This document shows, in pieces, positions 17,031 to 24,283 of a stretch of DNA of 42,264 bases (positions are counted from its first letter, which is position 1; every line of letters begins with the position of its first letter). Source of the DNA: Methylophilaceae bacterium. GTDB lineage: Bacteria; Pseudomonadota; Gammaproteobacteria; Burkholderiales; Methylophilaceae. The stretch lies in the NCBI GenBank assembly GCA_947379975.1, contig CANCPF010000017.1, forward strand, positions 1-42,264, written 5' to 3'. Both the position numbers and the translations under genes were made by a program. A model generated the notes under the pieces. It saw only the letters and a list, made by a program, of their open reading frames with translations. It was not told the origin of the DNA and ran no database searches.

Positions 17031-18233
17031 ATGGCTAAGACAATTGAGATGATAACACCAATATCGGTAAGCAAATTACCTACAGGCTTTCATGCTGATG
17101 GTGGCAACCTATACCTTAGAGTTAAAGACACTGGTGCGCGTAGCTGGGTATTTAGATACAAGCAAGCTGGCAAGGTTACTGAATTAGGTCTTGGTGCAAC
17201 AACCAGCCGAACATTAAAGCAAGCGCGGGTATTAGCTGTAAAGATGCGGACAGCACTTAAAGAAGGTAAAAACCCCGCGCCATTGATTAAAGAAAAGTTA
17301 GACATTACTGCAATGACATTTAAGGACTATGCTTTAGAGTTGATCGAGGCTAAGCGTACTGAATGGCGCAATACTAAACACGCTCAGCAATGGGAAAACA
17401 CTTTAGATCAATTTGCTTATCCTAAACTTGGTGCAAAGCTTCCCGCGGATGTAACCCTAGCCGATGTTAAAGCTGTATTAATGCCAATATGGACGACTAA
17501 GACAGAAACAGCCGTTAGACTACGCGGACGCATTGAACAAGTGCTAGATTATGCCGCGGTACATGAAGACGCTGACAGACGCAATCCAGCACGATGGAGA
17601 GGCAACCTTGATAAAGTCTTTCCTCAGCCTAAGAAAGTTTCTAAGGTAGTACACCACCCATCCGCGCCATATATTGAAGTGCCTGACATCATGTCACACC
17701 TACGCGGTAAAGATACAGCGTCCGCTTATAACCTACGATTCACAATACTGACAGCTTCTAGGTCTGGAGAATCACGCGGTGCATTGTGGAGTGAAATAGA
17801 TATGGATAATAAGGTTTGGACAATTCCAGCTTCACGCATGAAAGCCGAACGCGAACACAAAGTGCCATTGTGTGATGAAGCGATTGAAGTACTCACCATA
17901 ATGAAAAAATGGAATATAAAAGATTCTGATATTGTCTTTATGGGTAGCCGTGAAACCAGTATTACTGATGTCGCTATCAATAAAACACTACACGCCATAA
18001 ACCCTAATATCTCAGTGCATGGCTTTCGTTCAAGCTTTCGAGTATGGGGAGCGGAAACAACATCCACACCTAGCGCAGTATTAGAACTGGCATTAGCTCA
18101 CGTTAATCAAAATGAAGTTGAAGCGGCTTATCAGCGTAGCGATCTATTTGAACGTAGACGCGACTTAATGACCACATGGGGAAACTACTGCAAGACTAAA
18201 GGCAATGTTATACATTTAGCTAAAACAGCATAG
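17031..18233 (+). CDS. int: Tyrosine site-specific integrase, P4 type
   Basis: A 400-residue integrase that recombines the element with the tRNA-Ser 3' end. The N-terminal arm-binding DUF4102 domain is visible (KLPTGFHADGGNLYLRVKDT, in part, and WVFRYKQAGKVTELGLG). The catalytic domain has Arg244 (TASRSGE), His330 and Arg333 (HGFRSSFR), His357 (LAHVNQN) and nucleophile Tyr367 (AAYQRSD), so all expected residues are present. GGAGG lies 8 nt before the ATG. It sits at the end away from the intact tRNA. Confidence 0.96.
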   Translation: MAKTIEMITPISVSKLPTGFHADGGNLYLRVKDTGARSWVFRYKQAGKVTELGLGATTSRTLKQARVLAVKMRTALKEGKNPAPLIKEKLDITAMTFKDYALELIEAKRTEWRNTKHAQQWENTLDQFAYPKLGAKLPADVTLADVKAVLMPIWTTKTETAVRLRGRIEQVLDYAAVHEDADRRNPARWRGNLDKVFPQPKKVSKVVHHPSAPYIEVPDIMSHLRGKDTASAYNLRFTILTASRSGESRGALWSEIDMDNKVWTIPASRMKAEREHKVPLCDEAIEVLTIMKKWNIKDSDIVFMGSRETSITDVAINKTLHAINPNISVHGFRSSFRVWGAETTSTPSAVLELALAHVNQNEVEAAYQRSDLFERRRDLMTTWGNYCKTKGNVIHLAKTA

Positions 18234-18246
18234 CAAAAGGCACAAT

Positions 18247-18645
18247 ATGACAAACCAAGAGCTAATCAATAAAACCACCCCCCCTACTCCACTAGCCAAA
18301 GCTTTACTTGATGGTGATGAAGAGGGTATGGAGCAACTATTAGATTTATTGTTCTCATGTCACAGGCTTGTATGTGGAATGGATGAAGATGAAGACCAAT
18401 CAAATTGGGATAATTCCTACCACTCATGGAGTATTCAGCAATGTTATAAAAATGACCAATTAACCAATGCCCTTAGAAATGTTGCGGCCAACTGGGATGA
18501 TGCAAAGTTAATAACTGAGCAATGGTTTAAAGATTTTCCCCACCACTGTGGAGACCAGGATTATTGGGCTTACCGTAGAGATGAAATGAAAGACCCTACT
18601 GCAATTGGATATTTCAGAGGATTACTAGAAGAAAGAGTTAAATAA
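18247..18645 (+). CDS. Hypothetical acidic protein of the element
   Basis: A 132-residue soluble protein rich in Asp, Glu and Trp; I do not recognise it. AAAGG lies 6 nt before the ATG, and the gene follows int by 13 bp, so it may be expressed with it. The segment MDEDEDQSNWDNSYHSW is strikingly acidic and aromatic, a composition seen in DNA-mimic and inhibitor proteins, but also in unrelated proteins. It lies in the int-to-alpA interval where satellite elements often carry cargo. Confidence 0.6.
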   Translation: MTNQELINKTTPPTPLAKALLDGDEEGMEQLLDLLFSCHRLVCGMDEDEDQSNWDNSYHSWSIQQCYKNDQLTNALRNVAANWDDAKLITEQWFKDFPHHCGDQDYWAYRRDEMKDPTAIGYFRGLLEERVK

Positions 18646-18749
18646 ACCACGCTTGAGACTATCAAGCAAAAGCGGCAACGCTGGTATGTTTTCGAAGGCG
18701 CACCAACGAAGCCTAATCACAATGCAATACTTACTAGGAGTACCGCAAT

Positions 18750-19097
18750 ATGACTACTGATGATTTTAACACCGAGATTAGAACTGGCGCGATTGCCTGT
18801 ATAGATGCTATGAGAATTATTGAGCAAATAGCTGAAAGTGGCGCAAGTTACAGGACTATTGATGATAGCTTCAAAGCACAAAGAATAGCCATATCATTGG
18901 CAATATTAACAGCTGGCGACATACCAAAGCGAGCACAAGGCATAATTGCAGCAATGGCAGAATATATTTACATGTGCAATTCGGCTGGCACGCCTAATCT
19001 AAAACAATGGCGACCAGAAGCAGCTATGACCGAGAGCGAGAACGCGGCACACATGGCTAGCTATATTGATGCTGATGAACTTGAAGTAGCCTCTTAA
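18750..19097 (+). CDS. Hypothetical helical protein of the element
   Basis: A 115-residue protein, predicted mostly helical from its Ala/Ile/Glu-rich sequence; not recognised. AGGAG precedes the ATG by 9 nt. No membrane segment or signal peptide is evident. It is separated from its neighbours by about 100 bp on each side, unlike the overlapping genes further down, so it may have its own promoter. Confidence 0.6.
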   Translation: MTTDDFNTEIRTGAIACIDAMRIIEQIAESGASYRTIDDSFKAQRIAISLAILTAGDIPKRAQGIIAAMAEYIYMCNSAGTPNLKQWRPEAAMTESENAAHMASYIDADELEVAS

Positions 19098-19209
19098 CCA
19101 GTAAAGTCCACCGCCTAGTATTGGCTTAATTACCCAGTACGAAAATGCAGCCCTTCACTGCGCTGGTGGTGGCACTATTTAATGAAGGTACATTTTGAAG
19201 GATGTTTAA

Positions 19210-19635
19210 ATGATTGATTCAAGCGCAATAGAGTATTTGAAAGACAAGCCTAAAGATGAATGGTTGATCGATGACTGGAAAAAGTGGAGCACTTTTTGCG
19301 AGTTGTTATCTGAAAAAAGCACGGCTGAATTTTTAAGATTATTAAAAGAAAATCTTGGTCTAAACCAGCAAATTGAAAAATATGAAGCATTCATAGCGAA
19401 AAAGCATGGCATGCCCAAAAGAATTAAAACTAAAGGGCTTTTAACTGCGCCAAGGGGAAGGCCTATGAAGTTAAGCCAAAATAAAATCATAATGGACTTT
19501 GTTAAAGCAATGCGGATAAAGAATCGAACATGGATTGAAATTGGGGATTATATCGACTTAGCTAACACACAGAATAATACCAATTATCCAACAAGCGAAA
19601 GATACTTAAGAGGCCTTATTAAATCGGCTGATTAA
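19210..19635 (+). CDS. Hypothetical basic protein of the element
   Basis: A 141-residue protein, not recognised. The N-terminal half is acidic and helical. The middle KKHGMPKRIKTKGLL and PRGRPMKLSQNK is basic, including an AT-hook-like GRP. The C-terminus (TSERYLRGLIKSAD) could be a DNA-binding helix. A nucleic-acid role is a guess from charge. AAGGA lies about 9 nt before the ATG. It is about 70 bp upstream of the AlpA-like gene. Confidence 0.6.
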   Translation: MIDSSAIEYLKDKPKDEWLIDDWKKWSTFCELLSEKSTAEFLRLLKENLGLNQQIEKYEAFIAKKHGMPKRIKTKGLLTAPRGRPMKLSQNKIIMDFVKAMRIKNRTWIEIGDYIDLANTQNNTNYPTSERYLRGLIKSAD

Positions 19636-19707
19636 ACACTTCAATTCAAAGCCTACATAAAAATCGGTAAAAAATCATAGTTCTCTTACTTACAAAGGAG
19701 AACGACA

Positions 19708-19905
19708 ATGAACCACGAAACACAACCGCGCTTACTAGACGTTACAGAAACTACCCACCGCACTAGCCTACGAAAAACCAAACTATATGAGCTTATCAAT
19801 GCTGGAGAATTACGTCCTATTAAATTAGGCCGTAAAACAGTATTCAGCGAACAAGAAGTTAATCAGTGGATTGAAAAACAGATCGCTAATAGAGCTGGTG
19901 CTTAA
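19708..19905 (+). CDS. AlpA/excisionase-like helix-turn-helix regulator
   Basis: A 65-residue MerR-like winged-helix protein of the AlpA/HTH_17 type. Visible are RLLDVTETTHRTSLRKTKLY (helix-turn-helix), ELINAGELRPIKLGRKTVFS (wing) and EVNQWIEKQI. Such proteins regulate or direct excision of P4-like elements. AAAGGAG precedes the ATG by 7 nt. It is the first gene of the densely packed operon that runs to 23256. Confidence 0.88.
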   Translation: MNHETQPRLLDVTETTHRTSLRKTKLYELINAGELRPIKLGRKTVFSEQEVNQWIEKQIANRAGA

Positions 19906-19906
19906 T

Positions 19907-20194
19907 ATGGAAAAAGCCCCTTCACCAATTACAGCGAAAGAGCCTTCAGACAGCTTACATTCTAACATTAAAGAAACATTAAGATCGAGATTCTTAGCTG
20001 GTAACAAAGTCCGCATTATTGATTATCACGAATCAGAGCGTGCCGAAGTGACAGGCGCAATCAAAACGCTTCAGGACGAGTTGCCAATTGTTACAGGCTG
20101 GCAGACAGTCCGTCAATCCTACTTATCAGAAACGAGAACCCGCGCCCGCTCTTACCATATCCCCGAAGCCTTGTTAAAGGAGGCTTCACTATGA
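19907..20194 (+). CDS. Hypothetical protein upstream of the primase domain gene
   Basis: A 95-residue soluble protein, not recognised. I chose the ATG at 19907, one base after the alpA-like stop, rather than an in-frame ATG 36 bases upstream inside that gene. The C-terminal VTGWQTVRQSYLSETRTRAR reads like a DNA-contacting segment, which is only an impression. The stop overlaps the next start as ATGA, so translation is coupled. Confidence 0.7.
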   Translation: MEKAPSPITAKEPSDSLHSNIKETLRSRFLAGNKVRIIDYHESERAEVTGAIKTLQDELPIVTGWQTVRQSYLSETRTRARSYHIPEALLKEASL

Positions 20195-20613
20195 GTGCGC
20201 TCAATACAGTGTTATCACGCTTAGACAAGGTGCAACGCATTGGTAATGATAGGTATAAGGCAATATGTCCCGCTCACGATGACCGAAGCCCTAGCCTAGC
20301 TATTAAAGATGATGGAGGCCGTCTGTTACTGCATTGTTTTGGAGGCTGCGAAACTTCGGATGTGTTAGGCGCAATCGGCTTAGATTTTGCAGACATCATG
20401 CCTGATAAAGCTGAGGGTAATTTCAAGAAAGATAGAAAGCCCTTCTATGCAATGGATATTCTAAGCATTATTAAATTAGAGGCGACACTAACTTATATAT
20501 ACGCGTCCGATATGGCGAAAGGTTTAATGCTCACTAGCAACGATAAAGATCGATTATTGCTTGCATCATCAAGAATCAATCATGCGTATGAGGTGGCTAA
20601 AAATGGCATATAA
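20191..20613 (+). CDS. Stand-alone primase-type CHC2 zinc-binding domain protein
   Basis: A 140-residue protein. The first 75 residues match a DnaG/P4-primase zinc ribbon: CPAHDDRSPSL, then a short strand, then LLHCFGGCETSDVLGAIGL, giving the Cys-x2-His and Cys-x4-Cys ligands. The TOPRIM catalytic domain is absent. The downstream DUF3987 protein probably supplies the other replication activity. AAGGAGG lies 7 nt before the ATG. The C-terminal 60 residues are not recognised. Confidence 0.88.
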   Translation: MSALNTVLSRLDKVQRIGNDRYKAICPAHDDRSPSLAIKDDGGRLLLHCFGGCETSDVLGAIGLDFADIMPDKAEGNFKKDRKPFYAMDILSIIKLEATLTYIYASDMAKGLMLTSNDKDRLLLASSRINHAYEVAKNGI

Positions 20614-22141
20614 CACCAATGTAATAGATGCCTTTGATGCTGACATTATAAATCATGCTATTGCTAGTGAATGGCTAACACCATTAAGTTTGCTACAAGT
20701 GAACGAGCCTTCACCCTACCCATTAACCGCCCTACCTAGTGGCCTAGGTGATGCCGTGCGCGAAGTCCTGGAGTTTGTTCAAGCCCCACCAGCATTAGCC
20801 GCCTGTAGTGTGTTATCTGCATTATCAGTATCAGCGCAACACTTAGCGAATGTAAGGCGTGCCGAAGGATTAACAAGCCCATTAAGTTTATATACATTAG
20901 CAATCGCAGAAAGTGGCGAACGTAAATCCAGTGTAGATAAACACTTCACCACAGCCATAACATCATGGGAGGCTAACCAAGCGGAACTGGGAAAACCTGA
21001 GGTAACAAGGTTCAAGGTAGAGCATGATAGCTGGTCGATGCAATACGAAGGTTTAAAGCAGAAAATTAAAGATACTGCTAAGCAACAAAAACCCACTAGC
21101 CTATTAACGAATCAGCTACACCAATTAAAGAACGAAGAGCCGCAACCAGTGCGAGTGCCTAGGCTTATTTATGGTGATGCAACACCTGAGCAGTTAGGTT
21201 ATGCCCTTGCTAAACATTGGCCTAGTGCTGGCGTGCTATCCAGTGAAGCTGGCATTGTGTTTGGTTCTCATGGTATGAGTGGCGATAGTGCGATGCGTAA
21301 CATGGCCTTACTTAACGTCTTATGGGACGGTGGCACGCATAGCATTGATAGACGCACGACAGACAGCTACAAGGTACAAGACGCACGTTTAACCATGGGC
21401 TTAGCAGTACAAGCCGATACAGTGAGAAACTTCTTTAATAACTCAAAAGGACTAGCTCGCGGAACTGGGTTCTTAGCAAGATTTTTAATTGCATGGCCTG
21501 ATTCTACTCAGGGAAAACGGCCTTTTAAAGAACCGCCTACTAACTGGCCTATGCTCACCACATTCAGTGAACGCATATCCGACTTATTAAACAAGATACC
21601 AGTGCTTACCGATGCTGGCGGCATTAGTCCAATTACGCTAGATTTTAGTATTGATGCCAAACAAGCATGGATTAATTTTCATAATCAGGTCGAGTTAGAG
21701 CTTAGACAAGGTGGCGATTTAACCGATGCTAGAGATGTGGCAAGTAAGGCGGCTGATAATGTAGCGAGGCTGGCGGCATTGTTTCACCTGTATGAATGGC
21801 AAAGTGAAGGCGCAATTAATAGTGACCTTGTAGAGCGTGCCATAGCCATTGTTACATGGCATTTATACGAAGCTAAAAGGTTCTTAAATCAAATTGCCAT
21901 ACCTGACCATGTGAATAACGCCATCAAGTTAGATGATTATATTCTGCGATATTGCCGTGAACATAAAGCAGATACGGTGACAAAAAATCATATTCTAAGA
22001 AACGGAGCTATTAGGGATAAAAAGGCATTCAATGAAGCGTTAGACGAATTAATTGATGCTCAGCATATTAGAGTTATTTTAGACGATAGAACGAGCATTA
22101 TTGAAGTCAATCCAGCGTTATTGGGAGATAGTCATGCTTAG
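20603..22141 (+). CDS. DUF3987 protein (putative primase-helicase-type replication protein)
   Basis: A 512-residue protein of the DUF3987 family found in satellites and prophages. It has a Walker-A-like loop in AIAESGERKSSV (about residues 108-119). PRLIYGDATPEQLGYAL and EAGIVFGSHGMSGDSAMRNM follow, then GTGFLARFLIAWPDSTQGKRPF (quoted in part), all typical of the family. The ATG at 20603 is preceded by GAGGTG at 8 nt and overlaps the previous gene by 11 bp; an upstream in-frame ATG lacks a ribosome site. An ATP-dependent helicase role is inferred from family context. Confidence 0.88.
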   Translation: MAYNTNVIDAFDADIINHAIASEWLTPLSLLQVNEPSPYPLTALPSGLGDAVREVLEFVQAPPALAACSVLSALSVSAQHLANVRRAEGLTSPLSLYTLAIAESGERKSSVDKHFTTAITSWEANQAELGKPEVTRFKVEHDSWSMQYEGLKQKIKDTAKQQKPTSLLTNQLHQLKNEEPQPVRVPRLIYGDATPEQLGYALAKHWPSAGVLSSEAGIVFGSHGMSGDSAMRNMALLNVLWDGGTHSIDRRTTDSYKVQDARLTMGLAVQADTVRNFFNNSKGLARGTGFLARFLIAWPDSTQGKRPFKEPPTNWPMLTTFSERISDLLNKIPVLTDAGGISPITLDFSIDAKQAWINFHNQVELELRQGGDLTDARDVASKAADNVARLAALFHLYEWQSEGAINSDLVERAIAIVTWHLYEAKRFLNQIAIPDHVNNAIKLDDYILRYCREHKADTVTKNHILRNGAIRDKKAFNEALDELIDAQHIRVILDDRTSIIEVNPALLGDSHA

Positions 22142-22457
22142 GCAAATTCTCAATAAATACAGTGATGCGACTTGCACTCATGCGATTCATGCGATTACTG
22201 AGGGTTTAGACACTGACCGAATCGCACGAATCGCACGAATCAGTGTCGCACGGCCTATAAAAACAGACTTTATTGCTAGTGATGAAATAGTTTCTAACTG
22301 GTGGCTAGTCCACTATGTAGATATTGAAAACGTGCAATTAGCTATTTGGCCACCTTCTACCAAAGCCGAAGTATTAGAGCTTAATCCTACTGCTATAAAC
22401 GCTGAGCCGATACCGTCACCAATAGATCAAACAATGGAGGTGATAACCAATGAATGA
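22134..22457 (+). CDS. Hypothetical protein spanning iteron-like repeats
   Basis: A 107-residue frame overlapping the DUF3987 stop by 8 bp, with GGGAG 7 nt before the chosen ATG at 22134. Codons 16-40 are made of short DNA repeats and encode HAIHAI and RIARIARI. The rest (SNWWLVHYVDIENVQLAIWPPSTKAE, in part) looks like a genuine protein. It may be a small satellite protein whose gene hosts an origin or regulatory site. Confidence 0.65.
   Translation: MLRQILNKYSDATCTHAIHAITEGLDTDRIARIARISVARPIKTDFIASDEIVSNWWLVHYVDIENVQLAIWPPSTKAEVLELNPTAINAEPIPSPIDQTMEVITNE
22180..22235. repeat. Iteron-like 9-bp repeats in opposed orientation (putative origin)
   Basis: ATGCGATTC and ATGCGATTA lie in tandem at 22180-22197. 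The inverted form GAATCGCA occurs at 22219-22226 and 22228-22235, also 9 bp apart. The two arrays can pair over 15 of 17 positions to form a hairpin. CACTGA (22211-22216) and TCAGTG (22240-22245) add another inverted pair. They lie directly after a replication gene, so a replication origin or operator is plausible; no function is shown. Confidence 0.5.
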
Positions 22458-22818
22458 TTTTATATTGGAGTGTTCACCAAAGGCTAATAAGTCCGCGCCA
22501 TTAGAAGCTGATTCACTGGCTGAGGTATTACAGGCACTCAGGACACATAACGCGGTGGCATGGATTAGACGGCAATCTACAGGCACGGCTAAGATTCAAG
22601 GTCGATATATCCAGTTTGGCTGGGCTGGCTGTAGCGACCTGTTAGGGATGCTTAAAAACGGTCGATTATTGGCGGTAGAGTGCAAGCGTCCGAAAGGCGG
22701 TAAAGTTTCCGCTGACCAAACACATTTTTTAGCAATGGTTAATCAGTTTGGCGGGTGTGGGTTTGTAGCAACGAGCGCGATAGATGTATTCAATAACTTA
22801 CGAGGTGACCATGAATAA
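22450..22818 (+). CDS. VRR-NUC domain nuclease
   Basis: A 122-residue PD-(D/E)XK-type nuclease. GCSDLLGML carries Asp63 and LLAVECKRPKGGKVSADQ carries Glu77, Lys79 and Gln90, the catalytic pattern of VRR-NUC. Stand-alone domains like this occur in phage replication modules and are linked to cutting of branched DNA. A near-perfect ribosome site (GGAGGTGATA) precedes the ATG. It overlaps the previous gene by 8 bp. Confidence 0.92.
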   Translation: MNDFILECSPKANKSAPLEADSLAEVLQALRTHNAVAWIRRQSTGTAKIQGRYIQFGWAGCSDLLGMLKNGRLLAVECKRPKGGKVSADQTHFLAMVNQFGGCGFVATSAIDVFNNLRGDHE

Positions 22819-23065
22819 CGCGGATATTAAAGAGCCTGTGACGATTGATAACAAAAGCGGCAAGGTCTTACCCTCCCCTAAGGGAATCAAGCTTAAAACG
22901 ATTGATGATGTACGTGTGGAGATGGCCTCTGTATATCGCGGCATGAAGTCTGGCAGTATTGAAAGCAGTGACGGTACAAAGTTTATATACGCCCTTGGTG
23001 CAATTGGCAAGATGATTGAAATTCACGATATAGAAAAACGTATTGAATTATTGGAGAATAAATAA
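22811..23065 (+). CDS. Small phage-type hypothetical protein
   Basis: An 84-residue protein of a type often seen in prophage late or replication modules (KTIDDVRVEMASVYRGMKSG, then a GAIGKMIEIHDIEKRIELLE helix). Function unknown. The ATG at 22811 follows GAGGTGA and overlaps the VRR-NUC stop by 8 bp; an in-frame start 27 bases upstream is less likely. It ends by sharing the TAATG junction with the next gene. Confidence 0.72.
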   Translation: MNNADIKEPVTIDNKSGKVLPSPKGIKLKTIDDVRVEMASVYRGMKSGSIESSDGTKFIYALGAIGKMIEIHDIEKRIELLENK

Positions 23066-23256
23066 TGGCGACAATAGAAGCAAGGTTACAAGCGTTAGAA
23101 AATAAGCATGCTGAACCATTAAACATGATGATAATAATTCTTAGTGGCGATGAGCCAACGGAAGACCAGCAACGACAGATTGATGAAGGTGGAAGGATAG
23201 GACAAAAGGTAATGGTCGTAAGTTTTGTTTCACCCACGGCAAAGCAAATTAATTAG
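23065..23256 (+). CDS. Small hypothetical protein, last gene of the element operon
   Basis: A 63-residue protein starting at a TAATG stop-start overlap, with GGAG about 9 nt upstream. ATIEARLQALE forms a short amphipathic helix. LNMMIIILSGDEPTEDQQRQI is a pattern seen in small phage proteins, but I know no function. It is followed by a terminator. Confidence 0.65.
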   Translation: MATIEARLQALENKHAEPLNMMIIILSGDEPTEDQQRQIDEGGRIGQKVMVVSFVSPTAKQIN

Positions 23257-23263
23257 ATTGAAT

Positions 23264-23287
23264 AAAGCCCATTTCGATGGGTTTTTT
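23264..23287 (+). terminator. Terminator of the element operon
   Basis: CCCAT/ATGGG stem closed by a TTCG tetraloop (23273-23276), extended by A-T and G-T pairs, and followed by a run of T. Confidence 0.88.
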
Positions 23288-23305
23288 GATGTAACCAATA
23301 TGAAA

Positions 23306-23327
23306 GGGTAAGAACGGAGGTAAGAAC
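23306..23327 (+). promoter_or_regulatory. Right arm-type repeats
   Basis: GGGTAAGAAC (23306-23315) and AGGTAAGAAC (23318-23327), the GGTAAGAAC cores 12 bp apart as at the left end. They lie about 53 bp inside the right attachment site. Confidence 0.7.
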
Positions 23328-23379
23328 TAGAAGCGATTTAAAACAAAATATCGTTATAAATCAATATATTAAATCATTA

Positions 23380-23396
23380 TACTGGCGGAAGAGGCG
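23380..23396. repeat. Right attachment site, within the tRNA-Ser 3' end
   Basis: The same 17 bp as 16860-16876. It spans the encoded CCA, the discriminator base and the 3' acceptor strand of the tRNA plus a few flanking bases, so integration restores an intact tRNA gene here. Confidence 0.88.
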
Positions 23397-23473
23397 GGAT
23401 TCGAACCCGCGTTAGGCTATTAGCCTAAACACGCTTTCCAGGCGTGCGACTTAAACCGCTCATCCACTCTTCC
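23383..23473 (-). tRNA. tRNA-Ser (anticodon GGA)
   Basis: A 91-nt class II tRNA with encoded CCA. Acceptor strands GGAAGAG and CTCTTCC pair fully and the discriminator is G, as in serine tRNAs. The anticodon arm is CACGC-CTGGAAA-GCGTG, giving anticodon GGA. The long variable arm TTTAGGCTAATAGCCTAA is typical of tRNA-Ser. The T-arm is GCGGGTTCGAATCCCGC. It is the integration target of the element. Confidence 0.96.
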
Positions 23474-23693
23474 GAAAAGGGATGTTTTTACAACGAACGC
23501 ATTATAGTGCATTTATGAAAATAGTATATTTACAATATACCGCTTGTAGTTAATAATTTATAAAATCAATCACAGAAATATAAAATCCCATTAAAATAGC
23601 GCTTTGCTAGTAACAATCAATAGCGCTAGGTTTACCAGTAGCAACTTTGCCAATAGTACATTCATAAAAATTAGTAAAAAAACCAGGATTAGC

Positions 23694-24005
23694 ATGACCA
23701 CAGCCAACACTAGCCTCAAAGTACCGTTTAATGAAAAAGATCAAGCAAAAGCCCTTGGTGCGCGCTGGAATGCCGAAGCAAAACAATGGTACGTGCCGCA
23801 AGGCCTAGATGCCGCACCGTTTGCAAAGTGGTTTACCGATGCGCCTAGTTCGCCGACAAGCGCGACGCCTTCTAGAAATAGCACAAAAGCAGCACCAATC
23901 TCAACGGTGCAGGAAAATGCTTTAGATGATGATATGAATGCCATTAACGCTAGGTTACGCGATGCATTTGAAACAAGGGAGTTTGAAACTAGGGAATTTG
24001 AATAA
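23694..24005 (+). CDS. DUF5710-domain small protein
   Basis: A 103-residue protein. Residues 8-45 (VPFNEKDQAKALGARWNAEA, then KQWYVPQGLD and FAKWF) match the DUF5710 module, usually found attached to DNA-processing enzymes such as relaxases and primases. Here it is stand-alone. The ATG at 23694 has AGGA upstream; the frame continues 90 bases further 5' without a ribosome site. The C-terminus is an in-frame duplication (EFETREFETREFE) from a 15-bp repeat. Its position 220 bp beyond the tRNA suggests a host gene rather than part of the element. Confidence 0.75.
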   Translation: MTTANTSLKVPFNEKDQAKALGARWNAEAKQWYVPQGLDAAPFAKWFTDAPSSPTSATPSRNSTKAAPISTVQENALDDDMNAINARLRDAFETREFETREFE

Positions 24006-24055
24006 ATTGATTACTCACACACGACTAAGCGCAGACTGAGTAAGGTCGAATTACA

Positions 24056-24283
24056 TTAATCAAAGTCATCCGCATCAATTGATACTGGAGTGTTTTTTGC
24101 TTTTTTCGCTTCGGCCTCATAGCCAATACTCTCTAGTTTTACTCTGTATTCACATGAGGGCAAATGCCCTTCTAATTTGCCGTTGATGGCGGTTGTTTCC
24201 ACTTTACAATAAACACACTGATACTTATGCATTTGGCCCTCTAAATGCTCCTGAGGAAAATCGATGTAATAGGGTTTTTTCAT
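24056..24283 (-). CDS. Hypothetical zinc-ribbon-like small protein
   Basis: A 75-residue protein, not recognised by name. YQCVYCKVET provides Cys-x2-Cys and GHLPSCEY a His-x3-Cys pair, a pattern suggesting a single zinc finger. AAGGA precedes the ATG by 9-10 nt. It converges on the DUF5710 gene with a 50-bp gap. Confidence 0.65.
   Translation of the reverse strand: MKKPYYIDFPQEHLEGQMHKYQCVYCKVETTAINGKLEGHLPSCEYRVKLESIGYEAEAKKAKNTPVSIDADDFD

Larger units (their letters stand above)
16860..23396 (+). mobile_element. 6.5-kb integrative element in tRNA-Ser(GGA), satellite-like
   Basis: The element is bounded by 17-bp direct repeats that copy the tRNA-Ser 3' end. It encodes a P4-type integrase at the left end pointing inward, three unknown small genes, and an AlpA/primase/DUF3987/VRR-NUC operon ending in a terminator. 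No capsid, tail, terminase, lysis, relaxase or type IV secretion gene is visible. It therefore resembles a phage satellite or a minimal integrative element that borrows its packaging or transfer. All genes are on the plus strand and largely overlap. The intact tRNA lies at the right end. Confidence 0.88.

Noticed and set aside
19871..20194. Longer start at 19871 for the gene after the AlpA-like regulator
   Set aside because: It would lie inside the regulator gene without a ribosome site; the ATG at 19907 directly after the stop is better.
22180..22250. CRISPR array
   Set aside because: The repeats are only 9 bp, contiguous and without spacers; there are no cas genes.
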